Positions 1 to 11,637 of a stretch of DNA of 29,298 bases are shown piece after piece. Origin of the DNA: Bondarzewia mesenterica (Eukaryota; Basidiomycota; Agaricomycetes; Russulales; Bondarzewiaceae). The notes below the pieces were generated by a model that saw nothing but the letters and a program-made list of their open reading frames with translations, was not told the origin of the DNA and made no database searches. The stretch spans positions 1 to 29,298 of the forward strand of contig SGPL01000416.1 of NCBI GenBank assembly GCA_004802705.1. Reading direction: 5' to 3'. The position numbers and the translations under genes were made by a program. Each line of letters opens with the position of its first letter. Positions within the stretch are counted from its first letter, which is position 1.

Positions 1-1595
1 ATGCACGGTGTAGAACAGCGCGTGAAAGGCGGAAAGGAGACGACGGCTTGCCTGCATCTCCATCGGGACCAAGTCTGGCATGACGAGGCCGGGGCAATCG
101 ACGAGACGCACGTCGGACGTCCAAAAGAGTGTTTGGAAATGCTTTGTCTGGAACGACATTCATCGTCATTTCCCATACACGCGCTGCGATCAGAAAACGA
201 CTGGCCTTGCCGGGCGTCTTGGACGCCCTCACCTTTGTCGTCCCAAATAAAGCGTTGAGCAGGGATGATTTGCCGACATTTGGCTGCCCTGAAAAACGAC
301 ATTAAGGCTGATGGAAGGGTGGTTCAGAAACGCAGATACCGATGAGTCCGATGGTCAGGAACTCGGGTTCTCTGTCAGACTCTGAAGGCCCCTCATGATC
401 CTCGCCTTCTGCGGATACAGGTTCGGACCCATCCCTGTCGAGCTGCGACTTGGTTCCCGCAGTAGCGATGGGCTGAGTCGTCAACAAAGCGTCCCAGTCG
501 ATCTCCCGCTTCACCCTTGGTTTCCAGCTCTTCAGCTTTTCGGCGTCCTGCTTGACTCGGTCTGGGGGCTCGAGCATCTCTTCGTGAGCCTCTTTCAGAG
601 CGGTCACGAGTCGCTGCTTGAATGTCTGCGGGATGCGAGGCTCGTACCTTCGTTTTTTACCTTGCACAGAATCTGGGTCGATGGCTGTCCTTTCCATGTA
701 GGATTCGACCATGACCACTCGGACATCGGGGTATTGGGATCGCAGGGACTTGGCCCATGCCTCGGCGCGTTCGGGGCCTGAGATGTCGATTTTGGTGAGG
801 ACGAGGATGAGCTTGGAGTGTGGCGATGAGAGGTAATTTCTGAGCGAGGGAGGAAAGTGAAGCATGGGGCATCGGGAGTCGAGTAAGATGAGGAGGATCT
901 GGGAGAGTTCGGTTACACGCCAGCTGTGGCAGATGAGATACAGAGTGAATGGGGATACGATGCGATCGCATGTCGAGGAGTACGCACAGCTGGCGCCAGA
1001 CCTCAAGATTGCGTTCAAAGAACGTCGGGGACGGGGGCATGCTCGAGTCTTCCTCCTGCATTAATCCCTCCTCGTCCCCTTCCTTCTTGTTCCTCCGCGC
1101 GATCTCCTCTTCAGAAATCCTCACCCAGTCATCGACAACGCCGTCCATCCTGCCCAACCACTTGGCGAACAACCCTTCTTCGTTCTTCTCGACCTCCTTC
1201 TTCGACATATCGTACCTCCACTTGGGTCTGCGCATGCATCTCATCTCTTCGCGCATCTGACGTTCCCTCTCCGGTGGGTCGATCCGACCGCTATCGCTCT
1301 CCGGTGGCCATATTGCAGATTCTGGTGGGATAGGCCGGATGAGGGGTATGCGATCGGCAAGGATTTTGCTTTGTTCGAGGAGCGCAGGGGAGAGCTTGAC
1401 GAATGTGGATTGGAGACGACGCGCGGAGGTCACAGCGGTGGTGTTCGCCGCCGCTGCAGGGAGTCGAGTGCTTGGACCCCGCTTCAGACGGTGATCCGTA
1501 GTAGGTTCAGCAACGACGTCGCCACGTTTGACGGCGCGTTTGTATTGTAGCTGTGCTCTGTGCTGCTTGGCTGACTGGGGTTTCCTGCGCGCCAT
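1..1595 (-). CDS. GNL1: GNL1-type circularly permuted GTPase (3' end outside window)
   Basis: Circularly permuted GTPase of the YlqF/YawG group; family members act in nucleolar/ribosome biogenesis. The start at 1595 is chosen because MARRKPQSAKQHRAQLQYKR matches the basic N-terminus of GNL1; an upstream in-frame ATG at 1760 adds a sequence unlike the family. Motifs come in the permuted order: DSRCP (DARxP-like), G4 as LVLTKID, G1 as GQPNVGKS, then G3 as DCPG. Introns inferred at 924-987 and 289-339 (GT-AG) and 148-205. The last is needed to keep the frame between KTPGK and TKHFQT and would use a GC donor (AAG/gccagt). The coding region runs off the window at base 1, so the C-terminus is not seen. 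The gene is divergent from the AMID-like gene, with 325 bp between the starts. Family assignment is firm; the exact intron 3 donor is less so. Confidence 0.88.
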
Positions 1596-1920
1596 GGAAG
1601 CTATGGGAAACTGTGCGTCCTGTTCTGGCAGAAAGAGCGTCATCCCATCGCGATGCCACGCGCTCGTCATTCTTGCTGACACCTCTACGCGGAGTTCCAC
1701 CCGGAAATAGCAATCGGGTGTGTCAAAAGTCTTTACGCTATTCACTCCTGGTTTTGTCATCCCTTCAGTTTTGCTCTTCGCGTGGTCGATCGCGACGGTT
1801 TCCCCTGGAACGACTCAATGTCATGGCCACTATAAAGGCAGTCGGCTTCCCCGCGGTTTCTTCTCGCAACCGACCCAGTCCTCATTTTCTATCTTCTCAT
1901 CCTTGATACCCTTCTGTTAA
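1596..1920. promoter_or_regulatory. Divergent promoter region between GNL1 and AMID-like gene
   Basis: A 325-bp intergenic region between two divergent starts. A TATAAAG sequence at 1831-1837 lies about 85 bp upstream of the plus-strand ATG at 1921, a suitable place for a TATA box of the AMID-like gene, followed by a pyrimidine-rich leader. No TATA was seen on the GNL1 side, as is common for housekeeping genes. The assignment rests on position only. Confidence 0.5.
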
Positions 1921-3234
1921 ATGTCTAAACGCAACGACGATAGAAAGAATGTTGTCGTGGTCGGTGGAGGAGGCGCGGGAGCCTACATCGCTCGCGCGCT
2001 CTCCGTCAAACTCGACGCATCCAAGTACGCGCTCACCCTGGTGACCGCCCGCGCATATGCCATTCACCTCCCCGCCGCGATCCGCCTGACGACGACGAGC
2101 GAAGGCAAGCTCGAAGACACCGTGCTCATCCCGTACGACAAGCTCCTGGTCGACGGCAACGGCGACATCAAGTTCGCGAAAGTCGTCAAGATCGACGATC
2201 ATAGGGAGGGTGGAGAGATCGCGCTGTCGTCTGGCGAGTCGTTGCATTACGATGTCCTCATCCTCGCTCCTGGTTCGCACTGGGACGGCCCTCTTAATTT
2301 CCCGGATGGAAAGGAAGAGATCTTCAAGCATATCAGTGATTGGCGTCAGAAGATCCAGAAGGCCAAGGGCATAGTCTTGGGAGGAGGTGGAGCTGTGGGC
2401 ATCGGTACGACTTTCCCCTTCTTCACGAAATCCCGTTCCAGGACCTGACTGCCTATCTCCCTGCTCAGAATACGCGGGAGAGATCAAGGATTACTGGCCA
2501 AAGAAGCCGGTCACCATCGTTCAAGGCGCTTCCCAGCTTCTCAATGCAACATACCCAGACAAGTACCGCAAGCGGATCGAGAAGGACGTCGTGGTCCGAG
2601 GCGTCAACGTCGTCTTCAATGATTACGTCGACGACTTCCAGCAATCGGGTCCTATCGTTACTCGCGGCGGCAGACCTCTTGATGGCGACTTGGTCGTAAG
2701 TGCTTCCGTTCCTTTGTTTCCTCGTTGAGTATTCATCAGGATCTGACCTTTCTTTTGTAGATCCCGACGCACGGTAACCGTCCAGCTACGGAGTTCGTGA
2801 GCTCGCTCGGGTCCGATGTTTTGAACGAGCGCGGCCAGATTAAAGTCAAGACGACTCTCCAGCTGCGGTCGTTCTCCTATATCTTCGCTGCAGGCGATGC
2901 CATCGAGTGGGACGAGCAGAAGCAGCTCGCGAAATACGCCAAGCACGGCGATGTGGTCGTGGCTAACGTCTTGAGTTACCTCGCGCACACTGCTCCGAGT
3001 GCGGAGTATAAGGGCAATCCCGAGCTCATTGTCATCACGAACGGAAAGGTATGCAGACCGTCTTTTAGTGTTGATCTTCGAGCATCGTTGGTGACTTTTT
3101 TTTTTGTTCAGAACGCGGGAGTGGCCTACTTCGGTTTTCTCTGGGGCATTGTGCTTGGGAACTGGTTCTCGAAGATGGTCAAGTCAAAGTCGCTGATGAT
3201 CGATATGTCCAGAAAAGCTTACGGTTATGCATGA
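1921..3234 (+). CDS. AMID/FSP1-like FAD-dependent NAD(P)H oxidoreductase
   Basis: Pyridine nucleotide-disulfide oxidoreductase of the AIF-M2 (AMID/FSP1, yeast Ndi1-related) group, which passes electrons from NAD(P)H through FAD to quinone-type acceptors. Four exons: 1921-2404, 2469-2695, 2761-3048 and 3112-3234, giving 373 aa. The N-terminus has the FAD Rossmann motif VVVVGGGGAGAYIAR. A second Rossmann motif, IVLGGGGAVGIEYAGEI, is created by splicing intron 1. The second FAD contact is YIFAAGDAIEW, followed by the family's KYAKHG segment. The C-terminal segment NAGVAYFGFLWG is typical of fungal AMID-like proteins. Intron 3 is 63 nt with no stop in frame, so its retention would add 21 residues without breaking the protein. 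No signal peptide or clear membrane segment is seen. The physiological acceptor cannot be read from the sequence. Confidence 0.92.
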
Positions 3235-3652
3235 GCCATCCGACTTTTCAAAGCTTCATTTCCTGCTTTATCTTTCCCTTCTCTAACTTACCACCTTCTC
3301 TCGTGCCTTTCCTGTCCCTTCTAATCTGGATGCGAAGTCGGAATAGAGTATTTTGTTCCGGCGCTGATGTAATTGCCTTCCTTTGCTTCTGTCGTTGGTT
3401 TATTGATGTCGGAATGTACATGCTGTTCGACCGATGTCAGAGATGAATGATTGCGAGAGTAAAATGAACAGAGAGCGGTGCAGTAGTGCCGAGCATGGCA
3501 GTGTCCTAGTACTTGCTTCCGGTTTTTTCGAACGTTGCGTTGATGCATCAGGGACGGGCGCCACAAGGTTGCCCAACTTCGATACTATATCCCATGCGCA
3601 ACCGCGCAGTGACCGGGTCCACATTGGTGTACCCTTCTTTCCTTCCACCAAC
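3235..3652. other. Intergenic region, AMID-like 3' end to methyltransferase start
   Basis: A 418-bp stretch between two plus-strand genes. The first half is pyrimidine-rich, as expected for a 3' UTR. The second half is open in the methyltransferase frame back to an ATG at 3434, but that extension has no recognisable content. No RNA gene or repeat was seen. Confidence 0.5.
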
Positions 3653-5933
3653 ATGAATCCTACATCCGCATACCCAGAGTCGTCCACGCAGAACTACTCC
3701 GAATCACGATACAGTATCGCGACGACAAGCAGCCTCACGAATGCATCGTTCGAGGGCCGTCGAGGCCCTGCGCGTCCTGACAAGAAGAACCAGTTCACTT
3801 ACAAAAACGGGCGCAAATACCATGCCTATGGACCGGAGAAGGCTCCGTACCCCATGTCTTATGATCGGGAGGTCATCGACATGTCAGTTCTCGATCATTT
3901 TTTGGTCTCAGCGTGCACTTACACGATCTCCCGCCACACGGTCCTTTACTTTATGGATTACAGAGATATCGTCGACCACCATGTGAGGACTAAGCTCCAT
4001 CATACTCCAACGGTAATGGACGCGATTGAGACACCGAGACGGGTGTTGGACCTTGGTTGCGGTGTACGTCTGTCCTTCCGAATCATCTATATGTGCTCAT
4101 CTCCTCGTCGGCGTGAAGACAGGGATTTGGTCTATAGAGGCGGCGCGGGCGTGGCCAGAAACCGAGTTTGTCGGGTTCGATCTGGTCAATATACAGATAT
4201 CCTTGTCATGCCTCGAGCCGTCAGTAGCGCGGCGTATATCATGGCAGCATGGCAATTTGTTCGTGGGCGCTTCTGCGTATCTTCCATGTGAGGCTTATGT
4301 TGAAGAGCACTTTATCGCAGTCTCTCTACAAAGCTTCCATTCGAGGATGATTCGTTCGACCATGTACATATTATCGGAATAGCACGAGGTGTGCCGGAGA
4401 ACAAGGTGAGTGTAAACTATTTTCTTCGGAACCCTTGCTGATTTTCCTTTCAAGTGGAGTTCGCTATTCGAGGTAGGTATCCATTTACTAGCACGGAATT
4501 GTCCATGCTGATGCTTGCGTAGGAAATTCACCGTGTATTAGAACCGGACGGATCTGTAGAAATATCGGAAGAAGGTGAGTTGCAGAGCTCAGGCCATGGG
4601 CCGTCGTGTTAACACTTCGCAGACATCATATTCCCTGTACTCCCACGTTGGTTTACGGAACCCCTGCACGCCAAGGCGCAGTGCAGCTCCACGATCCAAC
4701 CCGCCAATGGCTCGATCCATGTTTCAATACCATCACCATCACCACTATCGTCACCCAGCTCCCAACCGCCTCACGAACACGCTTTGCTCGAGTTGCTCTT
4801 CAATTCTGTGTACGAAAGCAGATTCATCAATATGAAACCAACAGGTATGCATGATTTGCTTGCAACCCGTTTCAATTTGCCGTCATCTCACGAAACAACT
4901 AGCTGTGCTTCCTGTGTACTTTACATCTTTTTTTTTCACAGTGTATCAGTGCCTCTCCTATGATTCTCCGTGTCCCATTTCTAGCGCCCCTCATGCCTCT
5001 ACCTGAACCTCTTGCTCCTTCACAATCGATTGAATCGAGGTTAGAACGCCGCTCTTCAAGTCTAGCGCGCCCGGAAACTCCTCCCCTCACGCCACCCTCA
5101 TTGCAATCGGCGGCGTCAAGTCTATCTTTGCCCACTTCATCTTTCTCCTCATTCTCTACAAACAACGGAAGTGACCTGTCAATGTATATGTCTCTGTCGT
5201 TGGTATCGGACGATGACGACGGACCAGATACGCCGACTGTGGCCCACACGGCCGCGACTGGAAAATCACCACCAAAGCCGAAGATGCGTGAAGTGGATTT
5301 ATTTGGCTCGCACCGAGATTCCGCGTCGTGGCTCTCGGCAGACGTGGATGGGACCAAGCTCGACAGCGCCTTGTCCAGGCGGTCATCATTCCAGAAACCC
5401 AATCTCGAGAACTTCAGCGAGCGGACGCGCGCGATGAGCTTGTACCGGGCGTATATCGGCGTGCTTGCATGTAAGGAGGAGATGTGGACTGAGTTGAAGA
5501 TGTTGAGAACCGCACGGCTGGAGCTTCTTTCCGATCTCGGGTGGGAGAAGACGACCTCGGAGGATCAAACAATGGAGGAGCAGGATGCGCGAGAGCGGTT
5601 TGAAGAACTGTTCGCGTTATTCGAGTCGTGCGTAGTTTCTACCGCTCATGCCATCCAATACTGAATTAATAATGGTCGTTCTGCAGGGACATCCTCACTC
5701 GTGTGTCATTCTGGTATTCGCTGACCGAGTTGGGCTATGCCCTCCCGCGGCGGGAGCCATTGAACAAATCCGAACTTCTTGAAGAGGAGAGGATGCGCAA
5801 TGCCATCATGGACTCGCGCGCGGCTGCTTCTGAAGACGATTTTGATGTTCCGTGTAGGATCCTAAGGGTCTTCGCAGGGTTCAAGGCGTACGAGGGAGAA
5901 GAGGAGTCCTTTTTGGTAGATGGGGTCGAGTAG
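3653..5933 (+). CDS. SAM-dependent methyltransferase, fungal class I, apparent frameshift in a T9 run
   Basis: Class I methyltransferase of the fungal group with a SYDREVID lead-in before the domain. Motif I is DLGCGTGIW, restored when intron 2 ends at gaag/ACAGGG; then follow FVGFDLVNIQ, the SFDHVH region, ARGVPENKW and EIHRVLEPDGSVEISEED. Exons: 3653-3882, 3964-4063, 4119-4258, 4321-4405, 4455-4472, 4523-4574, 4623-4844, 4903-5627, 5687-5933. A Ser/Pro-rich spacer and a large low-complexity C-terminal part follow, then a helical segment near LYRAYIGVLACKEEMW. The exon sum leaves one base too many. The frame before and after the T9 run at 4928-4936 differs by exactly one base, so the continuous frame would give about 605 aa. 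The start at 3653 has CAAC before ATG. Substrate unknown; regulators such as LaeA belong to the same broad fold, but no closer link is claimed. Confidence 0.85.
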
Positions 5934-6260
5934 GGTGTTTATGGTGGCTGTACTTTTTGTGTGTCTTTCTTGTTCCACACCTTGGTTCTTTATGCATCGT
6001 TCGCTATGATACATAATGTTATATCGCATGTGCTATGTTTGCTCATACAAAGAACAATTGTCTTCTGTGTGAGGTCTGCAAAGGAGACTACCATGTTTGT
6101 GTTTTCTTTGAACCACTTGTTTCCTTCGTTTGATCCGCCACCCATCCGGATATGGTAATATTTCATTAATTGGGAAAGAAGATCGGTTGTAACATGTTTG
6201 GTCGATTTTTTTCGAATCCCAGCCACCGCAGAAATTGACGGTCATTACTAGACGTCTGCA
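5934..6260. other. Intergenic region, methyltransferase 3' end to NAN1 start
   Basis: A 327-bp AT-richer stretch between two plus-strand genes, read as the 3' UTR of the methyltransferase followed by the leader of the WD40 gene. No TATA box close to the ATG at 6261, RNA gene or repeat was recognised. Confidence 0.5.
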
Positions 6261-9200
6261 ATGGCAGCGTCGAAGGTGAACAGCTCGACTGTACGCCAGC
6301 CACAAGACTCCCCCTGGCATGTGGGTGTGGAAAAAGTAGCCAAGATGCGAAAGTCGAAGAGGGGGAAGGGGAAGGAGGATGTTGGCACGATGTCAGGTAT
6401 GGGAGGCGTGGAGATGGGGAGACCGGTACCATCTGGGGAGAACACTGCAGAAGCGAGCACCTCTGCGAGCGCCATGCAGGAGGCGGCATGGCCGTGGGTG
6501 TCGATCACGGACTCATCTGCGAGTCGACATCCTGCGATATTCACCAAGGACGGGAGGTGAGCATCTACTGTCGCGTGGGTCGGCCCGTCAAGCATATGTG
6601 TGATCCCCTTTGTACAGTTATTTCTTCTCCGTCGTCGGCTCGTCTGTGAAGATCTATTCCTCGAGCACCGGCCAGGTCGTTTCCACGCTCTCTGCCTCAT
6701 CATCTGGAAGCTCATCTGGTGCCGGCGGACACTCGGATCTCATCACATCCGCGCTATTGAATCCGCACAACGCGTTCCAACTCATCACGGGCTCCTTGAA
6801 TGGCTATATCAAAGTCTGGGACTTTTTTGGACGCTGTGCTCTTGCAGACGATCGACCTCGGGCAGCCGATTTATCACCTTGCTGCTCACGAAAAATTCAA
6901 GGACTACGTCTTTGTATCTGTCACGCGCCCGAGCAAAAAAAAGAACAACCATGGCATGTCTCGTTTTCTTATCTTCATTTCATATATCAGGAAGGTCTAA
7001 CGCATTTGTATAGGGAATCCTACTGAAGAGAACGGTGCTGTTCTGCGGGTCTCGCTAAAGCCCACAAACGCAACGGCACAGTCAAGCATTCAGAAGTCAT
7101 CGGATATCACTGGTGTTGGCAAGACGCGGTTGACACACGGGCTTGCTGTTTCTCCCAGCGGAACTTGGCTAGTCGCAATCGGCGGACACAAAGCATATGT
7201 CGCATTGACATCCAACCTGAAGGCTGGTTTCACCAAATTTGTCTCTCCGGAAGCTCTCACATGTCTAGCTTTCCACCCTACTGAAGAGTACTTTGCGACT
7301 GGCGACGACAAGGGGAATATCCGCCTTTGGTATTGTCTAGACGAGAGTATAGCTGTGAATGTCGCTGCCGTAGAGAAGCGTGCGCCCACTACCACCCTTC
7401 ATTGGCACGCTCATGCAGTGTCAGCTTTGGCTTTTACTCCCAATGGCGCGTACTTGCTCAGTGGTGGAGAAGAATCCGTGTTAGTCATCTGGCAACTGCA
7501 CTCTGGCAAGAAGGAATTCGTCCCTCGCGTGGGAGCTCCGATCTTGAGCATAGCCGTTTCGCGAGACGTCGCGCAGGAAGAGGAGTACTTGCTAGGCTTG
7601 GCAGATTCCAGCTTTGTGTTCGTTAACTCAGCCAGATTAAAAGTTTCGCGGGCATATTCTCGCATAAAATTGGGTAGGCCTCTTGATTCCTGTCGCTTTC
7701 CGATCATCCTGATTTTTCTCTACTAGATCCGGCGATTTCCCACAGTCGACCATCTACTACAGCCTCTGTTCCTCTTGCCGTCCACTCTCTGTCATCCACC
7801 CTGATCCTCCCATCGTCGCACCCTTCATCACTGCAAACTTACTCACCTTCATCATCAAAACTAGTGTCCGAGATCGAAATTTCGCCATCAAATCGAGTAT
7901 CAAGGCGAGATGAAAAGGCGCTAGAGCCATCACGCGTGGAGCAAGCTGTTATATCTTCGACGGGGGAGTGGATGGCTACGATAGACAGTCGCGAGGGCGA
8001 CGAGTCATTCAGAGGCGAGATATATCTTAAAATTTGGTGGTGGGACAAAACATCGGCATCGTGGATACTGAACACTAGGATCGACCGACCGCACGGGCTA
8101 ACGAAGATGACGGCCATTGCCTTTGCGCCCGCTCGAGATCGTAGTGCTTTGCTTCTTGTTACTACGGGCGAGGACGGAAACATCAAAAGCTGGAGAGTCA
8201 GGGTAGTGAAAGATAAGAATGGCGTGGAAGAAGGCAAGTTAATTTTCCAGCGCTTTTGCTTCGGTGTTGGTTAACTCGTGGAGATCAGTGTATTGGGTAT
8301 CCCGTTCAACCTTCACCTTCAGGCAGGAAATACCAAGACACGCCTCGTGGTCTTCTGACGGCTCTTTGCTGGCAGTTTCACTAGGTCCTTATGTTGTTCT
8401 TTACGACCCGATGACGAACGCCGTGCTTCAAGTTCTTGCAACCCCCGAATGCAATTCCGTGATCTCAGCACACTTTTTGGGCAGCAGCAGTCGCTACCTC
8501 GCAGCCATCGGCCAATTCGATATCGCGCAGTGGGATCTGATTACTCAAACTCGTAAGCATCTGGCCTTGTCCACCGTCAACTCTTTACTAATGCCTAGGG
8601 AACAGTCCAATGGCATTATCATAGCCCATTACCACTAGATATCGTCATTCCTCATCCGCAGGATGAGATGATCGCGGCTTTCCAGCGACAGTCGACCGCC
8701 TCCAACTCGGAGAACCACACCCGAGTGTTGATTTTTACACCTACCTCAGCAGTTCCTTATAGGACCTACACTCTTCCTTTCTGGCTTCGCAGTGTTGCAT
8801 TCTATCCTTCGTCCTCTAGCAAAGTCTTGAAGGAGCCGTCATTCAGTCTTGTCGGCATCACCGACTCGTGGAGCGTCGTACTCTTCGGAAACGATGTTCG
8901 CGGACCGTCTGACGAAGGTGCCACAGCGAAGGGGATCATCGATGGCGCTACTGGTCCTCGGAAACGAACACTTTTCCAAGACATATTCGGCAAGTCCGCG
9001 TTCGCCGACCTCTCCAACGAGCCTTCTGCTTTGCCGTCAACATCTCCCATGCCCGCGCACTCCTGGAGTGGCAAAGATGTTGCGAACATCTTTGATGCTC
9101 CTTCATATCTCATGCCGCCTTTAGAAACACTCTTTGATTCTATCATTGACGGGTTCCTCAAGCCACGACCTTTGGAGTCGGAGGATGTCGATGCATCTGA

Positions 9201-9636
9201 GGCCGAGGCCGAAGGTGGAGATGCTGATGAAGACGTGGAAATGGACATCGATGCCGAGGAGGGTAATCGACCCATTGTGGTTGGGGAGCGGTTGGACCGT
9301 GTGATAGACTGGCGAGAGATGAATACGTTCATAGAGGTGTTCCGGCAACATGCGATTAAACGTACGTTGAACCCGATCATCTTAAATCTCTCATTAACTC
9401 ATGGGCTTGCAGCTCCTGCACATCCGCCAGCTTCTATCCCCCGTCCCCAGCCCAACGGGAACGGCATACACAAACCATCAAACGGTTCCACATTTCTTGC
9501 TGTCTCGAAAGCCAATGGTATAGCCAGACCTGAGACTCCTGTAGCATACCCTTCGCCGGAGAGCAGGTCTTCAAGCGAACCATCGTCTCCGGCCGCTATT
9601 GGAAAAAAACGAAAAAAGTCGGCGGCCTCGTCATGA
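6261..9636 (+). CDS. NAN1: NAN1/UTP17 (WDR75) WD40 protein of the small-subunit processome, apparent frameshift in a T6 run
   Basis: WD40-repeat component of the t-UTP/SSU processome, acting in the nucleolus on pre-rRNA transcription and 18S processing. Exons: 6261-6556, 6618-6953, 7014-7673, 7727-8233, 8289-8552, 8606-9361, 9413-9636; about 1013 aa. WD-type segments include GYIKVWDF, LTCLAFHPTEEYFATGDDKGNIRLW, ALAFTPNGAYLLSGGEESVLVIW and TTGEDGNIKSW. The order and the late segment HASWSSDGSLLAVS fit WDR75. An acidic stretch lies near 9180-9270. Basic clusters RKSKRGKGK and GKKRKKS at the two ends suit nucleolar import. One base is surplus: frames on the two sides of the T6 run at 6823-6828 differ by one, and joining gives WDFLDAVLLQTIDLGQPI. 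The intron at 8234-8288 has a classic GC donor (gcaagt); the one at 6954-7013 probably uses gcatgt. The last intron, 51 nt, stays open if retained. Confidence 0.88.
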
Positions 9637-10069
9637 GGCGGAGCTGGGAGGGTTTGTCTGTATCATCTTGTCGTTTACGCACAATGTTAAGTACCAGTAA
9701 TGGACCCCTCACTAACTGCAATTACCCCGCACTGCTGTAGTTACTCCTCAATGTTGTTTCTCCGCATCACTTTGTCATTTTTTTTCCACCTAGCCTTTGG
9801 GCCTGCAATGCATTTGCTTTTCTGGATTCTCATGCATGATAGTGGTTCACAAAATTTCAGGCAATATGTACACGGTCATGTTCCGTACGAATAAGGACAA
9901 AGGCTGATGAATGTGCCGCACTTGAGATAGGACAGTGGGTTGGTACAGACTGGTTTGGGCGATACGAAGAGATGCGGCTGTCGATGTTGATGGATCGGTC
10001 GGAAGCTACGGACCAGAGTTTACAGTCACAAGTGTGCGAGTAGGACATACGGGAAGACAAGGCAATCAA
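9637..10069. other. Convergent intergenic region
   Basis: A 433-bp region between the stops of NAN1 (+) and the first homeodomain gene (-). It should hold both 3' UTRs. It is T-rich near 9770-9790. No hairpin, repeat or RNA gene was recognised. Confidence 0.5.
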
Positions 10070-11637
10070 TTAAGGGAAGATTTCCCGGCCAGAGCGTCGC
10101 CCAGATTGTTTCAAAGAGAGTAGAGTGACAGCGCCTTCGACGACGTCCGCAGAGAAGTCGGCGTAGTACTCGGATGGAACACGCGCCCGAGGCGCAGCCG
10201 GAGGTACAAGAGAAGAGGACGCAGTCGGCCGCTTCGGCGTCGTTGTGCTGACATCTTTGGTCCAATCGGCAAAAGCAGAGCCAGAGTCGAGAGTGCGAGA
10301 GATACCAAGACCAAGGCCCGAGAGCGAGAGTTCTTCGTCGTCTGTTGATTCAGGGGTCAGTTCCGCGCCGGTGCCCACGACGGAGGACCCATGATCCCGT
10401 CTGCGCTTGGTCGCACGCTCGCGGTCGCGGTCGCAGGCCCATTCAAGAGTACGCGTGCGTTTGCCCTTGCCTGCATCAGCTCCTTCGTCGAGTCCGGGAT
10501 TGACGGCATCATCGGCATCGCGTGTGCGAGGACGCAGATCGACGCGTGGGGCATTGTCCGGGAGGTCTAATATGGGGATCTGGCGCTGACGATACAGGAA
10601 CGACAAGGGAGAGGCAATGACGTGTCTGTCTAACTCTTGAGGCGGGATATTCTCTTTTCGGCTAGAGGAACGAGTGTGGATGTGGCTGCGTGGGTTGGGG
10701 TGAACGCGAGGTATCGCTTCATCGTCATTCGGAGTTCTAGGGATGTTCGGTTCGCGATGTACGAGGGTGAGTGCGTGACGGGGCGGGCGAGCTGGGGCCG
10801 GATAGTCCAGCTCTGGCTGTGGCCTGGGGGAAACTGGCGGCTGCGGCTGCGGCTGTTGGGGACGGTGGTTCGGGAAAGGTCCAGCAGGGTCGATCGAGAC
10901 GAACTCTAGGTTGGCGAATGTTGGCGTTGGGGCCATGCCCATGCCCACCTCTATGCTATTACTGTCTTGGTAAGGACTGTCTCGGTAAGGATACGCAGCA
11001 AACCCAAAGTAACCTGGAAAACCTGGTCCGGAAAGTTGGAAGTGAGCGGCATTTGAACTTAGGAAGGGCGTCTGAGGTGAGGTCGCTGCAGCCGCCACAG
11101 GAAGAGGGGCCACAAAATCGTGATCGAGCGTGTGCACAGCCGAAGCATCATCCCGGGAGTCGCGATGCCTCTTCATTGTTTGCCGTTTGTTCTGGAACCA
11201 GACTGTAACGGTCTTCACATCCCTGCGATATCCCAGAGCATCAAGCATGATTGCACATTTTCGTCAAAAGCAGTGGGAATGAGGAAAGATGTGACATACA
11301 CTTTGAAGTCGCGAGCGAGGGCCGCTTTCTCTTCCTTGGTGGGGTGCGTCGTCTGCTGAAAGAGAGCTTCGAGCATCTGGAGCTGTCGATCCGTCATTCG
11401 ATGGCGAGCTTTCCTCTCTGTGAGGTGTTCGCCAGGTTTAGTAGACGAGATATTCGGAGCAGCAGAACCGGCGGTAGAACCGGCATCGACGGCATTTGAG
11501 CTAGACTTGGAATGAGATTGGGTTTGAGGCAGAAGTAGCCGCAGACTAGGAGACTTGGCGGATTCGCGAGATTGACTGATAGCATGTTCAGAAAGAGAGC
11601 GTGATGAGGAACGAGTGGAACGCGTAGGAGGACGCAT
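10070..11637 (-). CDS. Homeodomain transcription factor, tandem copy 1
   Basis: Nuclear DNA-binding protein with one homeodomain. Two exons, 11637-11300 and 11222-10070 (intron 77 nt), give 496 aa. The homeodomain lies at about residues 77-135: helix 1 around MTDRQLQMLEALF, helix 2 around KEEKAALARDF, and recognition helix with VTVWFQNKRQ. The intron splits the domain just before helix 3. The rest is low-complexity and Ser/Pro-rich, with a KRTRTLEWAC segment followed by a basic cluster, an acidic stretch STDDEELSLSGLGLG, and a C-terminal VVEGAVTLLSLKQS. The LEWAC and C-terminal LL motifs recur in the neighbouring homeodomain gene, so the two look like tandem paralogues. The start at 11637 is preferred; an ATG at 11715 adds an unlikely hydrophobic leader. 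Homeodomain factors of this general type regulate development in mushrooms; this gene's role is not known. Confidence 0.87.

Noticed and set aside
4730..4760. Apparent poly-histidine tract (repeated CAT/CAC)
   Set aside because: In the methyltransferase frame this reads as a Ser/Pro repeat, so it is not a histidine tract.
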